This document shows, piece by piece, positions 52,769 to 62,183 of a stretch of DNA of 64,000 bases. Position 1 is the first letter of the stretch. The number at the start of each line of letters is the position of its first letter. The notes beneath the pieces are model-generated. The model had not been told where the DNA came from, made no database searches, and worked only from the letters and a program-made list of their open reading frames with translations. This stretch comes from Candidatus Omnitrophota bacterium (GTDB lineage Bacteria > Omnitrophota > Omnitrophia > Omnitrophales > Aquincolibacteriaceae), in the NCBI GenBank assembly GCA_022711115.1, contig JAKLFP010000007.1, positions 1 to 64,000 on the forward strand, written 5' to 3'. Position numbers and translations under genes: made by a program.

Positions 52769-54358
52769 CTATGCTACCGACTGCTGCCACAGCGAGGCTT
52801 GCTTCCGCCAATCGAGCTCGTTTGAAATGTGGCGGGTATTTCTTTCGGTGATCTTGGCGAGGCTTGCATTTTCCGCGGTAAGGATATTCTCTTGGACGCT
52901 TGGACAGAGATATAGCAGATTAACGATCTGGTACAACCGGTAAAGATTCATGCCAGTCCACCCGGCGATCTGTTTTAAATCCTTGGCCCGTCCATCAGCA
53001 AGCATGCCGTGGATCTGATGAGCGAGAAAGAGCTGTTGTCTTATGATGGGCTCGCTTTTAAAATCCGGCAGGCCCGATGCGGGCACTTTGTTTTTCAACT
53101 CGGTAAGCGGCAAATCATACTCGTACTTCCGCACATCTCCTTTAAGATAAATCCTGAGCTTGCCCTTGGCGCCGTCATAATCAATTTCGCGGACCAGCTC
53201 ATTGATGACTGCCATTTGTTTCTCAAACGGCAGAGTTTTCCAATTCGAATCTTCAAATCGCTTATCCTTCGTAATCCGCGTCAGTAGTTCCAAACACTTC
53301 TCTTCAATCGCAGTCGCGCTGATAGTTTTAGTCGGACAGGCCTTCCGGTTGAGTTTGATTGCGTTGAGACAAATATAGTAACGGTATTTATAGTTCCCTT
53401 TTCTTGCATAACTGTGGGTCATGCTGGTGCCGCAAGGAGTGCACCTGAATAAACCGCTCAAGAGCCCCGGGAACTTCCGGTTCTTTGAGGTGCCGCGCAC
53501 TCTTCCGTTCTGCTTCAGGATCGCTTTCGCCTGATTAAAAGTTTCCTCACTGACGATGGCCTCGTGCAATCCCGGATAAATCTTCCCGTCGTATTTGACC
53601 TTGCCTGCATAGACGACATTATTGAGGACCCATTGGATATTGGTGTTCTTGAATTCAACACCGCCAAAGACCTTGTGCTTGTCCTTATGAGCTTTGGTTC
53701 GATGTCCTCGTTCGTTCATGATCCTTGCGACTTCAAGCAATGATTTCTTTTCGATGTAGAGCTTGAAGATCATCTGGACAAGCTCCGCGCCTTTAGGGTT
53801 TATTACGAGTTTTTTGCATTCAGAATCGATGTCATAACCCAATCCGGCCCTACCGCCGATCCAGCGGCCTTTCATTCGGGCCGCGGCCATCTTGTCTTTG
53901 GTGCGTTCGCTGATCATTTCGCGTTCAAATTGGGCAAACGAAAGCAGAATGTTGAGCGTTAGCCTTCCCATGGACGTGTTGGTGTTAAAGTGCTGCGTAA
54001 CAGAAACGAAAGCAATCTGCTGCTCTTCGAAGAATTGAAGCAGCTTTACAAAATCGAGTAATGACCGTGACAGCCTGTCGACTTTGTAGACGACAACGCA
54101 GTCCACCTTTTTGGCTTTAATGTCCTCGAGTAGCTTTTGAAGAGCTGGGCGATCTATCGTGGCTCCCGTAAAACCGCCGTCATCATATTTATCGGGAAGC
54201 GTAACCCATCCCTGACTTTGCTGACTACGGATGTAATTTTCGCCTGATTCTCTTTGAGCATCCAGAGAAGAGAATTCCTGATCCAGTCCTTCGTTCGTGG
54301 ACTTTCGCGTATAAATTGCGCACCGGATTGATTGTTTTATTTCTTTATCGTTTCCCAT
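52769..54358 (-). CDS. Large serine recombinase
   Basis: The product is 529 residues. The N-terminal resolvase domain has catalytic Ser20 in YTRKST, then DGGFTGATIDRPALQKLLED and VVYKVDRLSRSLLDFVKL, and ends with ERTKDKMAAARMKG. The recombinase domain follows, with a zinc ribbon (CTPCGTSM and later CLN, CPTK) and a C-terminal coiled-coil. This is the large serine integrase fold, which performs site-specific recombination between att sites. The gene overlaps the upstream DUF2924 gene by 14 bases. No other mobile-element genes remain, so the element may be decayed or the locus domesticated. Confidence 0.93.
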   Translation of the reverse strand: MGNDKEIKQSIRCAIYTRKSTNEGLDQEFSSLDAQRESGENYIRSQQSQGWVTLPDKYDDGGFTGATIDRPALQKLLEDIKAKKVDCVVVYKVDRLSRSLLDFVKLLQFFEEQQIAFVSVTQHFNTNTSMGRLTLNILLSFAQFEREMISERTKDKMAAARMKGRWIGGRAGLGYDIDSECKKLVINPKGAELVQMIFKLYIEKKSLLEVARIMNERGHRTKAHKDKHKVFGGVEFKNTNIQWVLNNVVYAGKVKYDGKIYPGLHEAIVSEETFNQAKAILKQNGRVRGTSKNRKFPGLLSGLFRCTPCGTSMTHSYARKGNYKYRYYICLNAIKLNRKACPTKTISATAIEEKCLELLTRITKDKRFEDSNWKTLPFEKQMAVINELVREIDYDGAKGKLRIYLKGDVRKYEYDLPLTELKNKVPASGLPDFKSEPIIRQQLFLAHQIHGMLADGRAKDLKQIAGWTGMNLYRLYQIVNLLYLCPSVQENILTAENASLAKITERNTRHISNELDWRKQASLWQQSVA

Positions 54359-54815
54359 TGGTTAGTCCGAAGAAAATGAACCCATTCCAGTGATCACCCG
54401 TAATTGCTTTAGCGACAGCGCTTAGGTTCTTATAGATGGCGCCTTGGTACTCAAAGCCGTTCTCCAGCACCTTTACCTCGATCCGGTTCCCTTTGTACGT
54501 TTTGATAATCAAAGATCCGGGCATGGGCAGACGGACATCGCGGCCGACCGTAGTTTTCCCCGTCTTGGTTTTAATAGCGATTTTGTTGACTGGATCATAA
54601 GTTCGAATCAGTTCCTGAATCCTGTTCCTTGCCCCAGTCGAGATGCCGCCTATCGCCTGTTCTTGTAACCGGTATGCCAATTTTCGGATCAAAAAGATTC
54701 GGTTTCCTGGCACAGCCTTGTCGCCAAAAAGCTCCCTGTATTGCTCCAGTAACTGCGCGGTCTCGCTTGTTTTTAAGGTCTCCATTTGCTCTTCGATAGT
54801 GTCCAGTTTCGACAT
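54345..54815 (-). CDS. DUF2924-type protein, partner of the recombinase
   Basis: The product is 156 residues. The sequence (LFGDKAVPGNRIFLIRKLAY, then RLQEQAIGGIS; later GSLIIKTYKGNRIEVKVL, GFEYQGAIYKNLSAVAKAIT, GDHWNGFIFFGL) matches the DUF2924 family, which in many genomes sits beside large serine recombinases. The GFxYxGxxYxSLSxxAxxxTG segment resembles a DNA-binding restriction-associated element. AGGAGG precedes its ATG, and the recombinase start lies inside its 3' end. Role in the recombination is unknown. Confidence 0.82.
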   Translation of the reverse strand: MSKLDTIEEQMETLKTSETAQLLEQYRELFGDKAVPGNRIFLIRKLAYRLQEQAIGGISTGARNRIQELIRTYDPVNKIAIKTKTGKTTVGRDVRLPMPGSLIIKTYKGNRIEVKVLENGFEYQGAIYKNLSAVAKAITGDHWNGFIFFGLTNGKR

Positions 54816-55032
54816 GTCTGGCCTCCTGACACATACATGCTATACATCCCGAGATATAGCAAGTCATTCATTTCGGAGATTCCGCCAAGCTATCTTTAAA
54901 TCAATTTATAGCAAAAACAATCAATAAATACTTTCTAAACTTATTTTCATTGTGTTTTTACATCGAATAGAGCACATTTTGAATGAGGGATAGTTTTTAA
55001 AACTTAAAGAAAGCTGAGGGGATAACGCAGCG
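54816..55032. other. Divergent gap between recombinase operon and giant-protein gene
   Basis: It holds the inverted repeat at 54838-54861, AT-rich sequence (54900-54970) and the Shine-Dalgarno GAGGGG (about 55015-55020) of the giant-protein gene. Both genes must have promoters here; I could not settle on hexamers. Confidence 0.5.
54838..54861. repeat. Inverted repeat upstream of the recombinase operon
   Basis: TGCTATA (54838-54844) and TATAGCA (54855-54861) with a ten-base centre, some 23 bases upstream of the DUF2924 start. It could be an operator or the core of a serine-recombinase site. Confidence 0.45.
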
Positions 55033-58000
55033 ATGATGCAAAAAATAATCGCTTTCCTTTTAAGTATTCAGATGTGCTTTTTCTGTGTCCCGGTGCTTCC
55101 ACTTTCTTATGCCGATGAGTTCTCGGCAGGTCAAACTCAAAGCACACCGACAAAAACTCTTGAGGATGCTGCGAAAGAAACACCTCCTCCGCCGCAGCCG
55201 CCTGTCCCACCGGACAGTTTAACGCCACCTCCGGCAATTTCTCCGCCGACACCTAAAGGATTGACTCAGGTAACGAACGCTTCCGAGAATCAAGTAAAAG
55301 ATGATGCTCCGATAACGCCAAATCTTTATCAGGTGAGAAGTGCTCCTGAGAATATCTCAGCAGTATTTTTAGCGGTGCAGGCCGGTCAACCGATTAATAG
55401 CTTTGATTATGTATCGAGTAGCTCGGGACAGCATAACCATTTAGGCACCATGCTGCAGGGACTCGAGATAGTTTTTCGGTATAACGGAGCAAACTACACT
55501 GTCTTTGCTGACAATTCAGGGGAATGGATCTATGACTATTCCAGCAACCAGTGGACATCCAAAGCGGAGGTGATGTCTGCATTTGCTACACGTTTGCTGG
55601 ATCGAACAAGCATTACGAGCCAATCGTATCAAACTATGGTTCAATGGGATTATAATGTATCGGGAGGCATTACTCGACTGGCCTTGCCTTATACAGAAAA
55701 CTTCATCAATGGATATACTCCCGAACAGCGGGAAGTGCAGCAAACGGCCTTACAAGCGGCCCTGACTCAGGCTTTCAATCTTGATCCGACAGATTTTTTT
55801 GACAAAGTGAGCTTGGTTCAGCACATCATCATCAGCCCGTATTCAAGCCCCGGGCAGGGGCATTTTTATCCTTCCAGCGGATCGATCATCGTTAATGCCA
55901 ATAATCCGCTAACAAACGAATTCCTGATCCCGCTTATTTTCCACGAAGCCGCGCATTTACGTGATTACGGCAATATCTATCCGAGACCCTTACCTTTTAA
56001 TTTTGCATATTCAGAAGCTAACGCATATTTAGAATCCGCTCTCTGGAATCTGCGCTTGGGACGAATTAACGAATATAGTTTTATGAAATTTGTTGCAGAC
56101 CGTATTCCGGATAACAATTATAACAATGATATAGCAATGGCTTTTACCAGTACGCCTTCACTTATTGCGAATGCCACGGCGCCCTATCAAGTGGCTTTAT
56201 GGGGTCTTGCGCAGAACGATATCGGCGAGCCTCTCTATATTTCCAGCGCTCCTGGATCAATGGAGGGACATCAAGGCTACAATTTTATTTTTGAATATAG
56301 CGGTACGAATCGCAGCATCTTTGTGAGTTCGACCGGTGATTGGGCCAAGTTCGGTGCTCAGACATACGAAGGAATTGGCGCGATCATGATCTCGATCCAG
56401 GCTCTTCAGCAGCAGTTGATGACCAAGGGCGATACGATCATGGGGCTCATGAATCAAACATTTACCGCTCTATTTGGCCAGATCAATATTTCGGGCTCTG
56501 TCTTCACGAATGCCATATTGACGATCAATGGGGTTACGGTTGCGCCGCCGTCGGATCCGGACACGTTGCTATCGTTCACAACAATTTTGAAAATACTATG
56601 GGATGGGAAGCAACTTCTTGCCGGGGCTTATGACAATATTGTTTTATTGACTGCGGCCGAGATACAAAGAGCCATTGAAATGGGTCTTGAGGGTTATCTT
56701 AATGAGACGATGTCTTTTAATTCATCGGACCTTTATTCTCTTAGCCGAGCCGAGCTCTTAGCATTACAAACACAATTAACATCACAAAATCAGCAAATGG
56801 ATGCAGGGATTGTGTGGCACACGAACGCTCAGACGGCTCACACGCTTCAAATCGGTGTCTACAGTTTGAAGACGGTTATTGCATTGCAGTCTGCGTTCGG
56901 CGGTGGCTATGGCATCAGCATTCAGCATGATGCAACCACTGGTCTGCCGTATATCCGAATTGTAAGTAACAGTACGCCATCTTCTGGTGGATTTGTGTCG
57001 GCGGAATTTTCGCTCAATCCTGATGGAAGTTTAAATACGATTCGGAGTATTAATTATGAGGGTATCTCTTCGGTCGACGGACAGTTTTTATTTGCTGGAA
57101 TGAAACTTTTGCCTCCTGCTACTTCCTCGGATCAGAGCGGTCTGGTTCGCCTTACTCAAGTTCAAATTTATAGCGTCGAACCTTCAGGAGTTTTGCATAT
57201 CGGATGGCAAGGTAAGTTTTATAAGATCTACCGTGTAAACAGCACGGTGACCTATCAAGACGAAACGCCATTACTGCTTGCGATGCAGAAATATTATGGT
57301 GCGAATAATATTCCGCAGAATTTCCGCGTCGAGATTTCAAACTCTTATGAGGTCAATGTCTATATTTCTGAAATACAAAATAGTGTTATGACGGATGTGG
57401 CAAATATAACATTCATGACTTATGGCGGACAATACAACGTCGAGTGGGTTCGGGATATGAAGACCCACACTGCAGCCCAATTCATGTACCAGGCCGGTTA
57501 TGTGCTTTCCGACATTTGGCGTACGACTTGCAATGATTTCGGTTGCAGAGGCGGGTATTGGAGAGGGCAAATCCATAATATCGCTTTTGATGTCGGTGCC
57601 AATAGTGGTACGGCCAATGTCACATCGGTCTTATCGCCGAACTGGCTTACATGGACAGATCCTACATTAGTTCATTTCACCAACATTGCTGATCTTTTGA
57701 AACAGGCAACGGACATGGATGTCCCTGTCGCGGCGTTGAACACACTTTCATCAATTCAACGCTCGATAGGAAGTTTGACCTTCAATTATTCGTATGTAGC
57801 AGGCGGGTTCAAGGCGATTGTTACCAATCCGAATGCAATTGTTGGCGGCTTAAGCCGGATGGAGTTTGTGGTCAAACAGGAGGGAACGATTGATACTGCG
57901 ACTTTGCAAGTGATTTATAAAGGTGCGATGGCGAATTTAACCCCGAATGGGCAATTATTATTTTCCGGCATAAAGCTCATACAGCCAACTACGACGGATG

Positions 58001-61000
58001 CAAACGCGCTCATTCAAATGACCCAAGTAACGGTAAAAAATATCGAAGTTTCTGGTACGATTCATTTCAGCTTGAGTGGTTTGTCCTATAAGGTTTATCG
58101 GGACGGCGGCCAAGTTATTCTTGAACATGAGATCACCATGCCCGACGGCACCGTGCTCGATATTAAAGAAATCAGCAAGACTGAAATGCTGGCTCTTATA
58201 CCGACAATTGTGAATGTTGCGGATCAAGCCGCCGCAATTGCTGCGATCAATGCTTTGCCCGCCGGCGCTGCATTTTACCGCACAAATATCATCCAAAATG
58301 GCGTTCTGCAGTTTACTCAATATGAATGTGCTCCAGCAAAACGGGATTTTAGCAAAATGCCTCAAGCCATGTATATGCCAGGAAATGCCATGCCGAATCC
58401 GGGGATTGTTCAGACCTTTGTTGCAGGAAGCGCGTCTCCGTTTTTTGAGTCCAAGATGTTCTTTGGACAAAACAATGCTCTTCTGAGCGTTAATTCCATC
58501 GAGAATACTCAAACGAATCCGCCGCCGGTGGCTGCATTGGTGAAAACTTTCAAACTGGATGGTACAGCTTATGCTGACATTTATTACGATACCCAAGGCA
58601 ATGTGACGAGTGTTGTTTATTATCAGTACGATGCCAATAATCGCTTGAGCCAGATGATCTCGAAGACGGCTGCGGGTATAACGTTATGGACGCAGCAATA
58701 TTATTACACGGGCACTAACACCACACCCGATTATTCTAAACGAACTTATGCAGATAGCTCCGTAGAATATTACAACTCCCTAGGAGATCTCTTTCTAGCC
58801 AGGACGAGTTCAGGGATTTCCAGAGCTGCTTTTAATGATATGAGATGGAGATACATGTTTGGCGATTGGGACAATAACGGTGTTTTTGACAATGAGGAAG
58901 TTCAAGATTTGGATCACGACGGTATTTTTGGCGAGCCGGAGGATTGGCCGAGAAATGATTACAATGACTTTTTAGCGACAGGATACACGCCTCAACAACT
59001 TGCCAATCAAGCCAAATTTTTGGATGCGATTATTTCAAGAGCTATGCAGGCCGGATCAGCAAATGGCGCCCTGGATGAAGTATTGAGGATATTATCCAAT
59101 GTAAAACATATTGTCTTTATCGACATGCCTCCCGAACTAGGCGGCGGTGGTAATCCTGAGGAAGGCGTTTTGCTTATCAATAATTGGGATGTGGAAGCAT
59201 GGACGAATGCCATTAGAGACGGGAAGACCGTTAAAGCGCACTTGCTTGTTGACGGAGATGTTATGACCATGATGCACGAGGTTGAGCACGCGATTTATTT
59301 AACGGCGACGTGCCCTGATATTTGGAGGACAGGGTCAGAGGAAGGCCGGATTTGCGGATTGAATTCGGAAGTGGATTCGCATCTTTTAAGTGCCCGATGG
59401 GATGGTTACCTTGGATTACCACAGTTCTGGATAAACTGGAGCAGTTTTATGGCGGATCATATTCCTGACAACGGATATGACAACCCCATTGCGAATAATT
59501 TGACAGATACTTCCACAATGGCGCCTTTCCTGAATGGCAGCGAATTTGTCAGCGCGCATATTGACGCCACAGTTGACTGGATTTATGTTCCAAGCCTTCC
59601 TTATCCTGCTTTCGAAAATAAGTTTGGGACTTCATTGACTGGATATAAGGTTATCTTTAAAAAACCTGATCAGACGCAAGTAACCTTGTTTGTAGATGAA
59701 AGCGGCCAATGGATTAAATATAACGGCTTTTGGTTTGAGCGGGCTGCCAGCAGCGACGAAATCAACTTAAGGCAATTAGATTCTTCAGGACGTCTATTTA
59801 TTTCAACTCAGTATCACATTCCTGAAATAACTGAGTTAGGCACTCCCTCCGGACCTCCCGAGCTTTTATGGACCCAGCAGTATTTCTACACCGGTGCTAA
59901 CACCACGCCGGATTATTCGATACGAACCTACGCGAACGACAATGTCGGGTTTTATGATGCAGCTGGAAATTTTATATGTGATATTGCAGCTTTACTTAAT
60001 CGGTCGAGCATCACGCCAGCGGATTTTGACCGGTTAAAGGTTTCTAATCCGCCTCTTCAGCAAATCGATTACTTTCCCGCAGCCATGACATACTCGCAAT
60101 TCAAGGACGAGACGATCTCCTCACAAGATAAAAAGGCTCTAAAACAGCTTTTAACGCTGGCTATTGCAACCAATCCTGCGCGGTTTAAGCAAATCATGCA
60201 GTCCGCAGGCAGGATCGTCATTAAACCTTATACCCCCATCACCCTAATTCCTAGCTGGGAATTCAATTCTGCGGCGGTTGTTTTAGATAACGCGCTTTAC
60301 CTTTACTATAATTCCGGAGACTTGTCGGAAAGTGGGCTGAAAGCAGCGCTTCCTCTTGTCATGCGAGAACTTGCTCATTTTTATGATGCCGCCCAGCACA
60401 TTTCCAATCCGGTTTATTGGCCGGCTTCCGCGGAAGAATACGAAAATCAAGAGCAAGTCAATTGGATGAAACTTTTGAATTTTCCGAATACTTCCGTCGA
60501 CCGTGACCAGTGGATCACAAATCGGATTTCGGATAACAATTACACCGGCTTAGCCGCGCAATATATCACCGGAACTCTGCATGATACCAACCCAGCCACG
60601 GGCGCCGTTTATACCTACAGCGAAGCCTTTTCAGCGATTATGGCGCCTTACCTGAGCGCCGAGAGCTATATAGGCCAATATTACACTATCAATATTAACG
60701 ATCTCATTTACACGAGCAGCATCCGAACGTCGCTTCCCAGAGGTGCTGACACCGTTCAGGGTTACAACATTACACTTAACCGAAGAGGAACCGCAACAAA
60801 ATATACTGTTTTTGTTGATCTTTCCGGAGAATGGATTTACTACAACAGCCAGTGGACGCCAAATACACAACGGATCGCCGAGCGCCTTTTGAATCGGGCC
60901 AGTATCTCAAGTACACAATATTCAGATATGGCGAGTTGGGATGCTAGAGTGACAGGTGGTTTTGTTCGCTTGCCTGCAACCTACGCTGCTTATCTCGGCT

Positions 61001-62112
61001 CTTCGGCTACTTCCCAGCAGATTGCTGACTTAAAAGCGGCCTTGACCCAAGCTTTCAATCTTGATCCTGTTGAGTTTGTCAACAAAATGAGTTGGGTTCA
61101 GCATATTATTATCAGTCCTTACACAGGACATGGCAGCGGCCATTTTTATCCTTCCAGCGGAGCCATTATCCTCAATGCCAATGATTATTCTGTGGTGCCG
61201 ACGCAATACATGTCTGAATATCTTATCGAACTTATTTTCCATGAAGCCACGCATTTGAGAGATTTTAATGGGAACGTTTATCCTGCTTCGCGGGATTTTC
61301 GAGTTTCCGAAGCAAATGCTTACGCGGAAATTGCTTATTGGCAAAATTTAACTACACCGATTTATCATGATTTCACATGGGAACAAGGATATAACGGAAA
61401 TAAATTTACTGCCGACCATATTCCCGATAACGATTACAACAACATTGTTGCACAGGCAGCCACGAGCAATCCTGAATTATGGAATCAAGCGACAGCTCCT
61501 TTGGTAAGTGCGATGAATTTTCTCAATTCAAATGTCGCTTCTGTTGACTGGAAATATTTTTCTAGCCCGGCTGCAACCTTGAACAAGTCCGGCACGAATA
61601 TCAGCGGCTACACATTTACTTTCCAAAAACCGGATCTCAGTACGATCAACGTTTTTGCCGATCTGACAGGGCAGTGGATCAACTATCAGGGCACGTGGTA
61701 TCAACTCCAGGGCACTATCTTTGTTCCCGCCGTAGCGATGAAATCTGCCAGCCAAAGTGCCGCCACAGCAGTGACCTCAAAAACCTATACCGCGACGTCA
61801 CAAGTTGCGGATCTTCAACCGAAAGCGCTTTCTCCTCTCCCTCTGGAAAGCGCGGCGAAGAGTTCTTTGAATGTGGCGACTCCCACGGTGCTTTCTTCAG
61901 CGCTGCTTCAAAGTTCTCCGATTCGTTCATCGTATTTAAGAAAGATCAAATCAAAGCCCGCGTTGCGTTCGTCCGTAAGTCCAAAATTCCAAACAAACGC
62001 AGCGAGCGCCTTGCGAGCTTATCAACAGGAGAGCTCTCTTAAAGCTTCACCGCTCTTTGGATTTGAAGAAAGCATGGTTTTCGAAAATATTTTGAAAGAA
62101 CTAACACAATAA
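55033..62112 (+). CDS. Giant secreted protein with repeated zincin-like metalloprotease domains
   Basis: The product is 2359 residues with a signal peptide at about 1-28 (IIAFLLSIQMCFFCVPVLPLS) and a Pro-rich linker (45-70). HExxH occurs at 304-308 (HEAAH), 1415-1419 (HEVEH) and 2070-2074 (HEATH). Each is followed 23-31 residues later by a Ser-Glu (E328, E1446, E2093), as in gluzincins. A fourth copy at 1778-1782 reads RELAH and is likely inactive. The first and last zincin units share long identical words (ALTQAFNLDP, QHIIISPY, GHFYPSSG). Between them are five GxWIxY beta repeats, two copies of a second beta module (about 622-736 and 914-1023), a Tyr-rich YD-like stretch (about 1190-1250) and a DxDNNGxxD calcium-type loop (1278-1305). 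Probably an extracellular protease or peptide-binding protein; no known family matched. Confidence 0.85.
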   Translation: MMQKIIAFLLSIQMCFFCVPVLPLSYADEFSAGQTQSTPTKTLEDAAKETPPPPQPPVPPDSLTPPPAISPPTPKGLTQVTNASENQVKDDAPITPNLYQVRSAPENISAVFLAVQAGQPINSFDYVSSSSGQHNHLGTMLQGLEIVFRYNGANYTVFADNSGEWIYDYSSNQWTSKAEVMSAFATRLLDRTSITSQSYQTMVQWDYNVSGGITRLALPYTENFINGYTPEQREVQQTALQAALTQAFNLDPTDFFDKVSLVQHIIISPYSSPGQGHFYPSSGSIIVNANNPLTNEFLIPLIFHEAAHLRDYGNIYPRPLPFNFAYSEANAYLESALWNLRLGRINEYSFMKFVADRIPDNNYNNDIAMAFTSTPSLIANATAPYQVALWGLAQNDIGEPLYISSAPGSMEGHQGYNFIFEYSGTNRSIFVSSTGDWAKFGAQTYEGIGAIMISIQALQQQLMTKGDTIMGLMNQTFTALFGQINISGSVFTNAILTINGVTVAPPSDPDTLLSFTTILKILWDGKQLLAGAYDNIVLLTAAEIQRAIEMGLEGYLNETMSFNSSDLYSLSRAELLALQTQLTSQNQQMDAGIVWHTNAQTAHTLQIGVYSLKTVIALQSAFGGGYGISIQHDATTGLPYIRIVSNSTPSSGGFVSAEFSLNPDGSLNTIRSINYEGISSVDGQFLFAGMKLLPPATSSDQSGLVRLTQVQIYSVEPSGVLHIGWQGKFYKIYRVNSTVTYQDETPLLLAMQKYYGANNIPQNFRVEISNSYEVNVYISEIQNSVMTDVANITFMTYGGQYNVEWVRDMKTHTAAQFMYQAGYVLSDIWRTTCNDFGCRGGYWRGQIHNIAFDVGANSGTANVTSVLSPNWLTWTDPTLVHFTNIADLLKQATDMDVPVAALNTLSSIQRSIGSLTFNYSYVAGGFKAIVTNPNAIVGGLSRMEFVVKQEGTIDTATLQVIYKGAMANLTPNGQLLFSGIKLIQPTTTDANALIQMTQVTVKNIEVSGTIHFSLSGLSYKVYRDGGQVILEHEITMPDGTVLDIKEISKTEMLALIPTIVNVADQAAAIAAINALPAGAAFYRTNIIQNGVLQFTQYECAPAKRDFSKMPQAMYMPGNAMPNPGIVQTFVAGSASPFFESKMFFGQNNALLSVNSIENTQTNPPPVAALVKTFKLDGTAYADIYYDTQGNVTSVVYYQYDANNRLSQMISKTAAGITLWTQQYYYTGTNTTPDYSKRTYADSSVEYYNSLGDLFLARTSSGISRAAFNDMRWRYMFGDWDNNGVFDNEEVQDLDHDGIFGEPEDWPRNDYNDFLATGYTPQQLANQAKFLDAIISRAMQAGSANGALDEVLRILSNVKHIVFIDMPPELGGGGNPEEGVLLINNWDVEAWTNAIRDGKTVKAHLLVDGDVMTMMHEVEHAIYLTATCPDIWRTGSEEGRICGLNSEVDSHLLSARWDGYLGLPQFWINWSSFMADHIPDNGYDNPIANNLTDTSTMAPFLNGSEFVSAHIDATVDWIYVPSLPYPAFENKFGTSLTGYKVIFKKPDQTQVTLFVDESGQWIKYNGFWFERAASSDEINLRQLDSSGRLFISTQYHIPEITELGTPSGPPELLWTQQYFYTGANTTPDYSIRTYANDNVGFYDAAGNFICDIAALLNRSSITPADFDRLKVSNPPLQQIDYFPAAMTYSQFKDETISSQDKKALKQLLTLAIATNPARFKQIMQSAGRIVIKPYTPITLIPSWEFNSAAVVLDNALYLYYNSGDLSESGLKAALPLVMRELAHFYDAAQHISNPVYWPASAEEYENQEQVNWMKLLNFPNTSVDRDQWITNRISDNNYTGLAAQYITGTLHDTNPATGAVYTYSEAFSAIMAPYLSAESYIGQYYTININDLIYTSSIRTSLPRGADTVQGYNITLNRRGTATKYTVFVDLSGEWIYYNSQWTPNTQRIAERLLNRASISSTQYSDMASWDARVTGGFVRLPATYAAYLGSSATSQQIADLKAALTQAFNLDPVEFVNKMSWVQHIIISPYTGHGSGHFYPSSGAIILNANDYSVVPTQYMSEYLIELIFHEATHLRDFNGNVYPASRDFRVSEANAYAEIAYWQNLTTPIYHDFTWEQGYNGNKFTADHIPDNDYNNIVAQAATSNPELWNQATAPLVSAMNFLNSNVASVDWKYFSSPAATLNKSGTNISGYTFTFQKPDLSTINVFADLTGQWINYQGTWYQLQGTIFVPAVAMKSASQSAATAVTSKTYTATSQVADLQPKALSPLPLESAAKSSLNVATPTVLSSALLQSSPIRSSYLRKIKSKPALRSSVSPKFQTNAASALRAYQQESSLKASPLFGFEESMVFENILKELTQ

Positions 62113-62183
62113 GCACTTCTTCTAGATACCTAGCTTAATCGGAAGCTTTTCATTTTTAACCATGGTGAGGTCCGATAATCCTT

